Part shown: positions 1-8,291 of the stretch, piece by piece
How the letters are laid out: each line of letters begins with the position of its first letter
How positions within the stretch are numbered: position 1 is the stretch's first letter
Made by a program: the position numbers and the translations under genes
From: Opitutales bacterium
Lineage (GTDB): Bacteria; Verrucomicrobiota; Verrucomicrobiia; Opitutales; Opitutaceae
Reading direction: 5' to 3'
NCBI GenBank assembly: GCA_021772595.1
Contig: JAJFLS010000142.1
Span: forward strand, 1-17,295
DNA: 17,295 nucleotides
The notes under the pieces: generated by a model
The model's database searches: none
What the model saw: only the letters and a program-made list of their open reading frames with translations
Told to the model about the DNA's origin: nothing

Positions 1-1
1 C

Positions 2-2572
2 ACACCGGTGAACATCATTCCGCCAGCCGACGCGTTGAAAGGCTGGTTCCAGAATGATCACTACAGCCGGAGTCAGGAGCAATATACGGGTGTTCCCCTC
101 CCCGGATGGGTGGACGACGGAAGCTTTGTTCCGAGGCGCACGATCGACAACTTTGAAGTCGCCAAACAATTTGGTGGTCAGGTGCCTGGAGGCGCCCGAT
201 TCAGTCTCAATGGGGGGATGACCTTTCAAACCTATTGGGATTGGGTTCCTTTGATTTTCGATTCACCGAGTACGGATACGCCCAATCAAGGATTGGGAGG
301 CAGCTATAGTGATGTGGCAGGCGTTCTGGGTCGCTGGCGTTCGCAAGGGCCTGCTACTGTGGATAATCCCTGGGTGGAACATTGGAGCAACTGGCCCCTG
401 GAATTGCATGGAGTCCCAATGCCCGGGTTTACCACACCTGTGATTGACCCGCGCGTTCTCGACAACAGACGAGTCCTCCTAAGCGGCACGACCACGTCTG
501 TGGAAAAGGAGTTCGACGCGAACGGCCTGACCTTCGAGCAGCTATTCCTCGACGGAAAAGCAGGTCTCGAGTTGACCTATGACAAGCAGGAATACGACCT
601 TGTGGATACCTTTGCGTTTCCCAGTGCCCGCTGGAACCAGGTGTGGATCGACATCAACGAGACCTTAGGCAACGGCTCGCCCAATCCGAACGTGGGGCGT
701 CCCATGATGATTGCTCAACGCGGTTCGGGCGTTCCCCAGAATTCGAGGGATACCGAGCGGGAATCGAGACGGGCCACCGCCTTCTATGAATTGGATTTCC
801 TGGAGCGAGAAGGCGCTCTGAAGTGGCTCGGCAAGCACACGTTCACAGGACTATTGCAAAGCGACACCGTGGATTTTGAGTCCTTGAACACCACCTTGGA
901 ATGGGGGCCTTTCGATACCTTTTCTCAACTTCATAATGGTGCAGGCTGGAATTCGGCCTGGGGTCCTTTGCCTGTCTGGTACGTCGGTCCCGACCTGCGC
1001 AACACCGCCAACTACCTCGACGTCCGTCTCGACACGCCCATCACCGGAAGATTTCCTCAAGCCGGCGACAGCTACCAGGTTATCACCACAAAACGTATTG
1101 GTCCTGACTATACGACAAATCCGGACGGCACTCGAGGAGATATCTACAATCTAACTCTCGAACGTCAGCCGATAAGCGGCAACCGAACCCAGCAGAAACT
1201 GGAATCCGAGGCCTTGAGCTGGCAGAGCTATTTTCTGGACGGCTACCTCACCGGCTTGGTGGGCTGGCGTACGGATGAAACGTATGGCTTTGATCGCGCT
1301 GGGGCGGCTCGCTTGGCGAACGGTACCTGGGACCCGGCCAATCAGCAACTCGCCGCCGATCCGAATCCGACCATATCCGGAAACACCTTCACTTGGGGGG
1401 GCGTGGCCCACTTCCCGGAAGAGTGGCTTTTCGATCTGCCAAACGGCGTCGACCTGTCCCTTCACTACAACGAATCGGAGAATTTCTCTCCGCTCGTAGG
1501 GCGCAAGAACCTGCGCGGCGAGGAATTGCCAGCGCCAACGGGTAGTACGATGGATTACGGCTTCCTGCTTGAATTCTTCGATAGGAAGCTGTCTGTACGG
1601 GTCAACTGGTTTGAGCTGTCGAGTCAGTTCGCCTCTTTCAGCGCGGGTTTCCAAGGTAGTGCGGCTAATTTCCCAACTACCTATGCAGGATTTGCGCGTG
1701 ATGCAAAGGTCGCAGGAGCAGACTTCGATGAGTTCATAAACAACGCGCGACATCCGGAGCAAGCGTCTACCTGGTTCACTTCCTGGGACGACCTGACAGA
1801 TGCGTACCTCCGCGCCCAGCCCGAGTTCTACAGTTCTCAAACCAATCCTCGATTTGATCCTCCCGATTCGGACAACTTGGTCTTCGACGCGATTCCAGGC
1901 TTGTCGTCTACGACGGATTTCGTATCCGAAGGGATTGAGGTGGACATCGCCGGACAGATTACCGATTCCTGGCGGGTCATCCTGAATGTCGGTCAGCAGG
2001 AGACCATCCAGACCAACACTGCCCTGGGGGCGATCGCCATGTTCAATGAAACCAGGGCAAACCTGGTTAGCGAAAACCTCTGGGATATTCAATTCAATCC
2101 CCTTGGCCAGGAAGTGTCGGTCGCTGAACACTACGATCGAATTGGAGCGGATGTCGCGGCTGCACAAGCCAAGGACGGATCGGTTTCTCAGGAACTGCGC
2201 GAGTGGCGGATCAACCTGATCACTAACTACACGTTTAAGGAGGGAATGCTCAAGAACTTCTCGGCCGGAGGAGCCGCTCGCTGGCAGGACGACATCGCCA
2301 TCGGGTATCCGGCGAGGGTCGACGAAAGTGGAGCGATCCTCCCGATCATCGACAGCCCTTATTTCGGTCCGAACGAGCTGAACTTCGACGTCTGGTTCTC
2401 CTACCATCGCCCAATCAACCAAAAGATCAACTGGAAGGCCCAGCTGAATATCCGCAACGCGTTTGGGGATGACGATTTCATACCCGTCCTCGCCAATCCC
2501 GACGGCCAGGTCGCGTCCTTCCGCAATCCCAATCCGAAGCAAATATTCCTGACCAATACCTTTAGTTTCTAG
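2..2572 (+). CDS. TonB-dependent receptor, C-terminal beta-barrel part (5' truncated by window edge)
   Basis: Outer-membrane active transporter for a large or scarce substrate, energised by TonB/ExbBD; substrate unknown. The reading frame is open to the first base, so the GTG at 8 is only the first in-frame start codon and not the true start. The TonB box and plug domain must lie upstream. About 855 visible residues alternate aromatic and polar residues as in barrel strands, with long loops, and end in ...FLTNTFSF, an aromatic C-terminal residue typical of outer-membrane barrels recognised by BAM. The text GSPNPNVGRP near residue 220 and the C-terminal NPNPKQIFL are characteristic, from my knowledge of the family, of the very large Opitutae/Verrucomicrobia receptors. 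A 479-codon antisense frame overlaps it and is a composition shadow. A terminator follows directly, so it is probably transcribed separately from the DUF1080 operon. Family is certain enough; substrate is not. Confidence 0.88.
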   Translation, partial: TPVNIIPPADALKGWFQNDHYSRSQEQYTGVPLPGWVDDGSFVPRRTIDNFEVAKQFGGQVPGGARFSLNGGMTFQTYWDWVPLIFDSPSTDTPNQGLGGSYSDVAGVLGRWRSQGPATVDNPWVEHWSNWPLELHGVPMPGFTTPVIDPRVLDNRRVLLSGTTTSVEKEFDANGLTFEQLFLDGKAGLELTYDKQEYDLVDTFAFPSARWNQVWIDINETLGNGSPNPNVGRPMMIAQRGSGVPQNSRDTERESRRATAFYELDFLEREGALKWLGKHTFTGLLQSDTVDFESLNTTLEWGPFDTFSQLHNGAGWNSAWGPLPVWYVGPDLRNTANYLDVRLDTPITGRFPQAGDSYQVITTKRIGPDYTTNPDGTRGDIYNLTLERQPISGNRTQQKLESEALSWQSYFLDGYLTGLVGWRTDETYGFDRAGAARLANGTWDPANQQLAADPNPTISGNTFTWGGVAHFPEEWLFDLPNGVDLSLHYNESENFSPLVGRKNLRGEELPAPTGSTMDYGFLLEFFDRKLSVRVNWFELSSQFASFSAGFQGSAANFPTTYAGFARDAKVAGADFDEFINNARHPEQASTWFTSWDDLTDAYLRAQPEFYSSQTNPRFDPPDSDNLVFDAIPGLSSTTDFVSEGIEVDIAGQITDSWRVILNVGQQETIQTNTALGAIAMFNETRANLVSENLWDIQFNPLGQEVSVAEHYDRIGADVAAAQAKDGSVSQELREWRINLITNYTFKEGMLKNFSAGGAARWQDDIAIGYPARVDESGAILPIIDSPYFGPNELNFDVWFSYHRPINQKINWKAQLNIRNAFGDDDFIPVLANPDGQVASFRNPNPKQIFLTNTFSF

Positions 2573-2623
2573 TTTTGGGTAGTAGTGCAAATAGTGTAGT
2601 AGTTTAGTTGATACTAAATAATC

Positions 2624-2657
2624 AAGTCCCCGGCCAATATCATGGTCGGGGGCTTTT
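2624..2657 (+). terminator. Rho-independent terminator after the TonB-dependent receptor
   Basis: The arm AAGTCCCCGGCC at 2624-2635 pairs with GGTCGGGGGCTT at 2644-2655 as a 12-bp stem with two G-T wobbles and the 8-base loop AATATCAT, and runs into a short T tract (TTTT at 2654-2657). It starts 51 bp after the receptor stop. The short T tract is the only weak point. Confidence 0.85.
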
Positions 2658-2739
2658 GCTAGCCTAGGGAAACCAAAGATTTATAGTACACGCTAGCTGC
2701 ATGCGGTTTAGCTAAAAGAATCGTCCTCCAAGCGTCGAA

Positions 2740-3504
2740 ATGTCCGTACATCGAAAAACTCGAATCACTAAACAACTAAGCCCGTGCCCATTGTCCGTCT
2801 TAAGAGCAACACAAACGAGGTTTACAGGAGTTTTGATTCTCTGGATTCTCTCCAGCGTCGCGACAATTGCCGATGAGGGCTTCGACCCAATTTTCAATGG
2901 AGAGGATCTGACTGGCTGGGACGCGAAGGAAGGCGCCTGGGAAGTCCGCGATGGAGAAATCTGGTGCACTGGCGACTCCGAAACGAATAACTGGCTCATC
3001 TATCAAGAGAGTGAGCCCGCTAATTTCATCCTGAAGATGGAGTTTCGCTGGGATGCCGGCAATTCGGGAGTTCAGGTGCGCAGCGATAACCTCGGTGACT
3101 GGCAAGTCTTCGGCTACCAGGTTGAGATTGCTCAACAGAATAAAATGGGCTTGTGGCATCATTCGCGTCTCGACTCGGAACACCCGAAGAAGCGAGCCCG
3201 TCACAAAATGACGACCGCTGGCGAACATGCGTTTATCAGCGAGGATGGCAGTCGCGAAAATGTTAAAGTGGCCGAGGCCGAAGCCATTCAGGCTCGCTAT
3301 ATGGAAAACCAATGGAACACCCTCGAGATTGAAGCGCGAGGCAATGTACTAATCCAGAGAATCAACGGCATCGAATTCTCTAAGCTAACTGACAATGACT
3401 CCGAAATGAGCCGTCGAAAAGGATTTATCGCGCTCCAGGATCACGGGAAAGGCTGTCAGGTCGCCTTCCGAAATATCCAGTTGAAGCAATTAAAAGACGA
3501 GTAG
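2740..3504 (+). CDS. DUF1080 (3-keto-disaccharide hydrolase family) secreted protein
   Basis: Concanavalin-like beta-sandwich of the DUF1080 family (PF06439). Some members hydrolyse or eliminate 3-keto-glycosides in the periplasm. Visible family signatures: FDPIFNGEDLTGWDAKEG at about residues 48-65, the WEVRDGEIWCTG strand, WDAGNSGVQVRS at about 104-115 (usual form gNSGiyfR), GYQVEI near 125-130, and a final FRNIQLKQL strand. At 254 codons it is a normal single-domain length. A hydrophobic signal segment (GVLILWILSSVATIA) is centred on residues 30-44, rather far in. In-frame TTG codons at residues 18 and 32 could be the real start, and no clear Shine-Dalgarno precedes the ATG at 2740. It is the first gene of a likely operon, 52 bp before the DUF1552 gene. 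Sugar specificity cannot be read. Confidence 0.85.
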   Translation: MSVHRKTRITKQLSPCPLSVLRATQTRFTGVLILWILSSVATIADEGFDPIFNGEDLTGWDAKEGAWEVRDGEIWCTGDSETNNWLIYQESEPANFILKMEFRWDAGNSGVQVRSDNLGDWQVFGYQVEIAQQNKMGLWHHSRLDSEHPKKRARHKMTTAGEHAFISEDGSRENVKVAEAEAIQARYMENQWNTLEIEARGNVLIQRINGIEFSKLTDNDSEMSRRKGFIALQDHGKGCQVAFRNIQLKQLKDE

Positions 3505-3556
3505 GCACATGTGAGCGCAAAACCCGAAAGCCAACGCTAATCTTCTTGTTACAGTC

Positions 3557-4849
3557 ATGAAATCCCAAATCAATCGTCGTCACTTTCTTCGCGGCACGGG
3601 AGCGCTGATCGCGTTGCCTGCTCTGGAATCTATAGGTTTCCGTCGATTCGCTTCGGCCGCCGCAACTGCGCCCATTGCGCCTCCCAAACGCATGGTCTTT
3701 TTGGGAATGGGATTTGGCGTGACCAAAGAGACGTGGTTTCCCGATACGAGCCAAACAGGCGCTGATTATGTTTTGCCACAAGGCCTGGCTCCCTTGGCGC
3801 GGCACAAAGCCGATTTTACCGTGGTGCAGGGCTGTTCGAACAGGTTCAGCAATGAAGCCCACTGGGGCAGTACGTACTGGCTGACCGGCGCCAATCGTTA
3901 CGCCATCCCAGGTCAGAGCATGTCCAACAGCATCTCTGCGGATCAGGTCGCTGCCCAACAGCTTGGGAAGGATACCCGCTTTTCCTCGATCCAGCTCGAA
4001 AGCGCTGATGGCAGCGGCTCCGGTCACGGTCCTGGGCTCTCGTTGGCCTGGGATGAGCGTGGTAAACCCGTCGCGGGTTTCGAGGATCCCGTACGACTCT
4101 TCCACAAACTATTTTCAGCTGACGATCTGCCTCTCGAGCAACGGCAAGCGGCCATCGCTAAAAACCGTAGCGTGCTGGACGCCGTTCTAACTGAGGCCAA
4201 ACGCGTCCAGCGCGGTTTGACGAAGACCGATAACGACAAGATCGATGAGTATTTTCAAGGTATCCGAGATATTGAGACGCGACTCAACAAGGACGAGGAT
4301 TGGCTGAATGTTCCGAAGGTCGAGTCACCGATGGATGAACCTAAACAGGGACTCAAAGGGCGAGACGAGATCAAGGTGATGTACGACCTCATCGTCGCTG
4401 CTCTGCAAACCGACAGCACTCGCGTCATGACTTACCGTATGCCCGGGCAGTCGCTCTTGACGAGTATGGATATCAACCCCAGCGCCCACAATGTAAGTCA
4501 CTACGCCCCGGGTGAACGCCTGGAGGCTTCCAAGGCGCGCGACAAGGCGCACGCCGAGATGCTCGCGGGCTTGATCGACAAGCTCAAAGCGACGAAAGAA
4601 GTCGACGGCTCAAGCCTGTTCGATCACGTGGCGCTGGCGTTTGGTTCGAACATCAGCAGTATTCACTATCTCGATAATTGTCCGACTATTCTAGCCGGGG
4701 GCGGAGCGAACTTGAAGCTCGGCCAACACGTAGTTCTCCCGAAGGACACGCCGCTGTGCAACGTTTGGCTCACCATGCTTCGTGGAATGGGGCTTGATGT
4801 CGAGCGACACGGCGACAGCTCCGGAGTGGTGAAGGAATTGCGAGCGTAA
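3557..4849 (+). CDS. DUF1552 domain protein, Tat-exported
   Basis: A full-length DUF1552 protein (PF07586), a family of planctomycetes and verrucomicrobia with no settled biochemical role. The N-terminus carries a twin-arginine signal: RRHFLRG at residues 7-13, then a hydrophobic stretch and a probable cleavage after FASAA. Mature features typical of the family are KRMVFLGMGFGV at about 43-54, VVQGCSNRFSNEAHWG at about 90-105, SIQLESADGSGSGHGPGLS in the 140s-150s, the YRMPGQSLL/HNVSHY block near 295-320 and the VALAFGSNIS block near 358. The length of 430 residues is usual. Its stop overlaps the next ATG as TAATG, so it is translationally coupled to the DUF1592 c-heme protein, its usual genomic partner. 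Tat export suggests folding, or cofactor loading, before secretion. Function is unknown. Confidence 0.88.
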   Translation: MKSQINRRHFLRGTGALIALPALESIGFRRFASAAATAPIAPPKRMVFLGMGFGVTKETWFPDTSQTGADYVLPQGLAPLARHKADFTVVQGCSNRFSNEAHWGSTYWLTGANRYAIPGQSMSNSISADQVAAQQLGKDTRFSSIQLESADGSGSGHGPGLSLAWDERGKPVAGFEDPVRLFHKLFSADDLPLEQRQAAIAKNRSVLDAVLTEAKRVQRGLTKTDNDKIDEYFQGIRDIETRLNKDEDWLNVPKVESPMDEPKQGLKGRDEIKVMYDLIVAALQTDSTRVMTYRMPGQSLLTSMDINPSAHNVSHYAPGERLEASKARDKAHAEMLAGLIDKLKATKEVDGSSLFDHVALAFGSNISSIHYLDNCPTILAGGGANLKLGQHVVLPKDTPLCNVWLTMLRGMGLDVERHGDSSGVVKELRA

Positions 4850-7590
4850 TGGGTTTTCTGGGGAACGCTGAAATGCAAATGCGATACAAATTTGGATACG
4901 CCACGTGCATACTCATTGGGTGGCTTGGTTCATTCGCCCAAGCTACTCTGCCCGAAGCTCGTCTTCCAGAGAGTCATCTCGCGCTTTTCGAAAAATACTG
5001 CTACGAGTGCCACGATTCCGTTATCGAAGAAGGCGAGGTAGACCTAGAGACGATTTCGTTCAACCTCAGCGAGAACCTGGAGACGGCAGAGACCTGGCAA
5101 AAAGTGCTCAATGCTCTCAATTCCGGCGAGATGCCTCCCGACGACGAGCCGCAGATTCCCAACTTGGAAAAAACGGGATTGCTCGACGATCTTTCGAATG
5201 AGTTGGCCGGTGCCCGTAAGATTTTGAGCGACTCCGGCGGGAAGATCACCATGCGCCGACTCAATCGTCGCGAATACCAAAACACGATGCGCGAATTGCT
5301 TGGAGTCGAAGTCGATGTGAACGCGCTCCCCGAAGATAATGCTGGCAGTGGTTTCGATACGGATGGTTCATCCCAATTTATTTCAAGCGATCAGATTGAG
5401 CAGTATCTGAAGATCGGTCGCAAGGCGGTGATCGAAGCGTTTCAACGCCGAGCGAACGCGGGTTTTTCCAGGCCCATGGTTTTCCGTATTGAACCAGAGG
5501 ATACAGTTAATCCTGTACTTAGGAACGAAATTAAAGAGTTAGATGATCAGCGGGCGAGATTCCTTGCTTGGAAAGCGGGAGTCGACCGAGCCGCTGCTGC
5601 GCCGGAAAACAAGGAGGTGTTGGCGGAGCTTCGAAAGAAGAATCCCAAGAATGTCCCCCCGAATGTCGAGTTTTATAGAAATGCGGAATTGTTGAAGGGC
5701 GCTCCAAACCCAAAGGACTATGGGTTCCGCGATGTGGGAAGGGCTGCGTTTTCGAATAGTTCAACGGATCGAGTTTATACTTATTATAAGCATTATATAG
5801 AACTCCCGCATAATGATCGTGGAACCTACTTGAAGACCACCTGGGGAACAGGGCGTATTCTGATTAAACCGCCAGTAGGAACCTGGCTCCCAGGAAGCTA
5901 CAAATTGCGCATCAATGCCGGGATTGCGGAAGGCGCGCCCTCATTCCGTCATTTTATTCAACTGGGTCACCCGCAAAGGGAAAACCATCTTAAGTCAGGC
6001 ATTACCGGCGTGATTAGCACGCACCACATCACCGGGACCATTGAGGCGCCTGAAATGCTTGAAACGGAAATTGTGGTCGGCGCCGATACCATCCGTGAAT
6101 TTGCTATCCAGGAACGACAGCCCGCAAAGGGGACTGCTCTGAGTAAAATTTATCACGCCGATAAGGCCAAAAATGGCTACGGTCACACCCCCTCCATTTG
6201 GATTGACTGGATTGAACTTGAAGGGCCGATAGCGCAAAGCGAAACGCTACTGGACCAGACGCTTACGCAATATCCGGTCATAAACTCTACATCGAGTCAT
6301 ACCGTGCGCACGGAATTGGATGCCGTCCGTGAATTTCTAACTGCCTTTGCCCGAGTGGCCATGCGCCACACCGAGCCCGCGGAGGCGTTCATCGATCAGC
6401 TCGTGGCTATTTATGAAAAAGAACGTACCGGCGGGGAGCTGTTGAGAATAAATTGGAACGTGCTTGAAGATGCGATTGCCTCGCCAATCAGCATCATTCT
6501 CGCTTCGCCGGGATTTCTCTATCTCAATGAGCCGGGAGATGAAGCGGCTTCACGCTCGCTGAACGATCGCGAACTGGCCGTTCGTCTCGCTTATTTCCTC
6601 TGGAGCGCTCCGCCAGATGCGACCTTGTTTGCGCTTGCGGAACGAAACCAGCTCAGCAAACCCAAGATACTACGCCAACAAATCGATCGCATGATCGCCG
6701 ATTCGTGGTCGGATGAATTCGTGTCCGGTTTCGTTCCCCAATGGCTGGATATGGAGCGGCTCGATTTCTTCCAGTTCGATGTGAAGCTCCACCGCGAATT
6801 CGATGAGAGCACGCGGGCCTCCGCTCGACAAGAGGTGTATCAGTCTTTCTCCTACTTGCTCCGGAATGGCGACAAGGGACCACTGGGTAATCTTCTCAAC
6901 AGCGACTACGTTCTCATCGATGGCCTGCTTGCGGCTTACTACGGCATTGACGGCGTCACCGGAGATGCATTTCGCAAGGTCGCCTTGCCGGCGAATTCGC
7001 CCCGTGGCGGATTGCTGGGCATGACCGCCATCCATGCTATGGGCAGCGACGGCGTCAACAGCAGTCCGGTCGAGCGCGGCGCTTGGGCGCTTCGCCATTT
7101 GCTGAACGATCCGCCACCGCCCGCGCCGCCGAACGTGCCTCAGATTTCGCGGCTGAATGATCAGGTCCTTACCACCCGCGAACGTCTATCCGCCCACATG
7201 GAAGAAGCTCAGTGCGCCAGCTGTCACCGCAAGATAGATCCAATCGGATTTGGATTGGAGAATTTCAACGCTGCCGGAAAGTGGCGAACCCAAGAATCGG
7301 ATGGCGAGGGCAAACGGAAGAAAGTCTGGGACATTGATGCCTCCGGGGCGTTTCACAAGGGACCGGCGTTTGGCGACTATTACGAACTGCGTGAGCTGAT
7401 CGCTCAGCGAGAGGGCGATTTCGCCCGAGGTTTTGTCGAACACCTCATCGGATATGCTCTGGGTCGCCCCTTCGGTTTCACCGATGAAGATCTGGCCATT
7501 GAAATCGTCAGTTCCGCGAAGAAGGAAGAGAATGCGGTAAGCGCATTCATCCATGCTCTGGTCCGGAGTGAGGCATTCCAGAAAAAGTAG
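4849..7590 (+). CDS. DUF1592/DUF1588 multi-domain c-type haem protein (planctomycete cytochrome type)
   Basis: A large secreted protein with the usual order PSCyt1 haem domain, DUF1587, beta-rich middle region, DUF1595, DUF1592, DUF1588, DUF1585. Visible: a signal peptide (ILIGWLGSFAQA, to about residue 31); haem motif CYECH at residues 51-55; RRLNRREYQNTMRELLG near 136-152 (DUF1587); a beta-rich region at about 290-465 ending IWIDWIELEGP; the RLAYFLWSAPPD block near 582 (DUF1592); and a second CASCH at 789-793 followed by KIDPIGFGLENFN (DUF1588). The ATG at 4849 overlaps the previous stop (TAATG). ATGs at 4873 or 4879, about 9 bp after GGGG, would give a cleaner signal peptide and may be the real starts. 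A role in periplasmic electron transfer coupled to the DUF1552 partner is inference from two CxxCH motifs; no function is established. Confidence 0.87.
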   Translation: MGFLGNAEMQMRYKFGYATCILIGWLGSFAQATLPEARLPESHLALFEKYCYECHDSVIEEGEVDLETISFNLSENLETAETWQKVLNALNSGEMPPDDEPQIPNLEKTGLLDDLSNELAGARKILSDSGGKITMRRLNRREYQNTMRELLGVEVDVNALPEDNAGSGFDTDGSSQFISSDQIEQYLKIGRKAVIEAFQRRANAGFSRPMVFRIEPEDTVNPVLRNEIKELDDQRARFLAWKAGVDRAAAAPENKEVLAELRKKNPKNVPPNVEFYRNAELLKGAPNPKDYGFRDVGRAAFSNSSTDRVYTYYKHYIELPHNDRGTYLKTTWGTGRILIKPPVGTWLPGSYKLRINAGIAEGAPSFRHFIQLGHPQRENHLKSGITGVISTHHITGTIEAPEMLETEIVVGADTIREFAIQERQPAKGTALSKIYHADKAKNGYGHTPSIWIDWIELEGPIAQSETLLDQTLTQYPVINSTSSHTVRTELDAVREFLTAFARVAMRHTEPAEAFIDQLVAIYEKERTGGELLRINWNVLEDAIASPISIILASPGFLYLNEPGDEAASRSLNDRELAVRLAYFLWSAPPDATLFALAERNQLSKPKILRQQIDRMIADSWSDEFVSGFVPQWLDMERLDFFQFDVKLHREFDESTRASARQEVYQSFSYLLRNGDKGPLGNLLNSDYVLIDGLLAAYYGIDGVTGDAFRKVALPANSPRGGLLGMTAIHAMGSDGVNSSPVERGAWALRHLLNDPPPPAPPNVPQISRLNDQVLTTRERLSAHMEEAQCASCHRKIDPIGFGLENFNAAGKWRTQESDGEGKRKKVWDIDASGAFHKGPAFGDYYELRELIAQREGDFARGFVEHLIGYALGRPFGFTDEDLAIEIVSSAKKEENAVSAFIHALVRSEAFQKK

Positions 7591-7616
7591 TAACCGTATT
7601 TAGGATACACCGATCC

Positions 7617-8270
7617 ATGAAGACAATTTTCTCAGTCTTATTTCTATCAATCCTAAGCGCAAGTCTCTGGGCCGAGGCTCCGCTCTTTAAGTCTCATCTC
7701 TTTGAAAAAGGGACGCTGGTTTACGCAGACGACTTCGATGGCGAACTGAACCGAGAGCGATGGCAGCCCCGGACCAAGAATTGGAAGGTAAAGGATGGGA
7801 TGTTGATCGGGGCGCCGGACTATAAAAACGCGGAAGAGGCGCAGAAGGCTCTGGGACGCGACCACCATCTTGGATTGGGACCGGTGATTCGTTTGAACCA
7901 TCTGCCTGAGAACTTCGTTTGTCACATGCGCTTCAAGTACGAAGGTGCGGACTATCAAGCCACCCGGCCGAAGCTCGATATCGGTCATCACATCAACAAC
8001 CTGTTTTTCAGAAAGGGCGGCTACTCCTTGAAACTATCCGGAGGCGAGCTGTTCGAAGACCGTCAATCTGGTTTCGAGCTCAATGAATGGACGGACCTGG
8101 TCATCGAGCTGAGAGAAGGAAAACTACTCATCGAACTCAACGGCCACCAACGGATCTTCGAACACGAGCAGGTTTCGATGAAGTCGCGTGACGAGTTTAC
8201 TTTCAAAGCCTTGGATGGCCCCAGCAGTCGATTGGTCTTCGATTATGTAAGACTGTGGGAAGCCGTCTGA
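7617..8270 (+). CDS. Small secreted concanavalin-like protein, DUF1080-related
   Basis: 217 residues with a clear Sec signal peptide (MKTIFSVLFLSILSASLWA, cleaved near residue 19-20). The mature part has FDGELNRERWQPR, NWKVKDGMLIGAP, then alternating beta strands and a terminal VFDYVRLWEAV. This is the layout of a jelly-roll/LamG-like fold akin to DUF1080 and of the short companion proteins seen beside DUF1552/DUF1592 genes. It lacks the NSGvyfR signature of the first DUF1080 protein, so an enzymatic role is not assured; glycan binding is an alternative. It starts 26 bp after the haem protein and ends 21 bp before the transporter gene, so it looks co-transcribed. Family assignment is by fold pattern only. 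Confidence 0.65.
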   Translation: MKTIFSVLFLSILSASLWAEAPLFKSHLFEKGTLVYADDFDGELNRERWQPRTKNWKVKDGMLIGAPDYKNAEEAQKALGRDHHLGLGPVIRLNHLPENFVCHMRFKYEGADYQATRPKLDIGHHINNLFFRKGGYSLKLSGGELFEDRQSGFELNEWTDLVIELREGKLLIELNGHQRIFEHEQVSMKSRDEFTFKALDGPSSRLVFDYVRLWEAV

Positions 8271-8291
8271 TTTAAGCCCTCTTTTTATTAC

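Noticed and set aside
1151..2590. 479-codon open frame antisense to the TonB-dependent receptor
   Set aside because: It lies wholly opposite a clear receptor frame with a proper C-terminus, has no recognisable motif, and would start beyond the receptor stop; a composition shadow.
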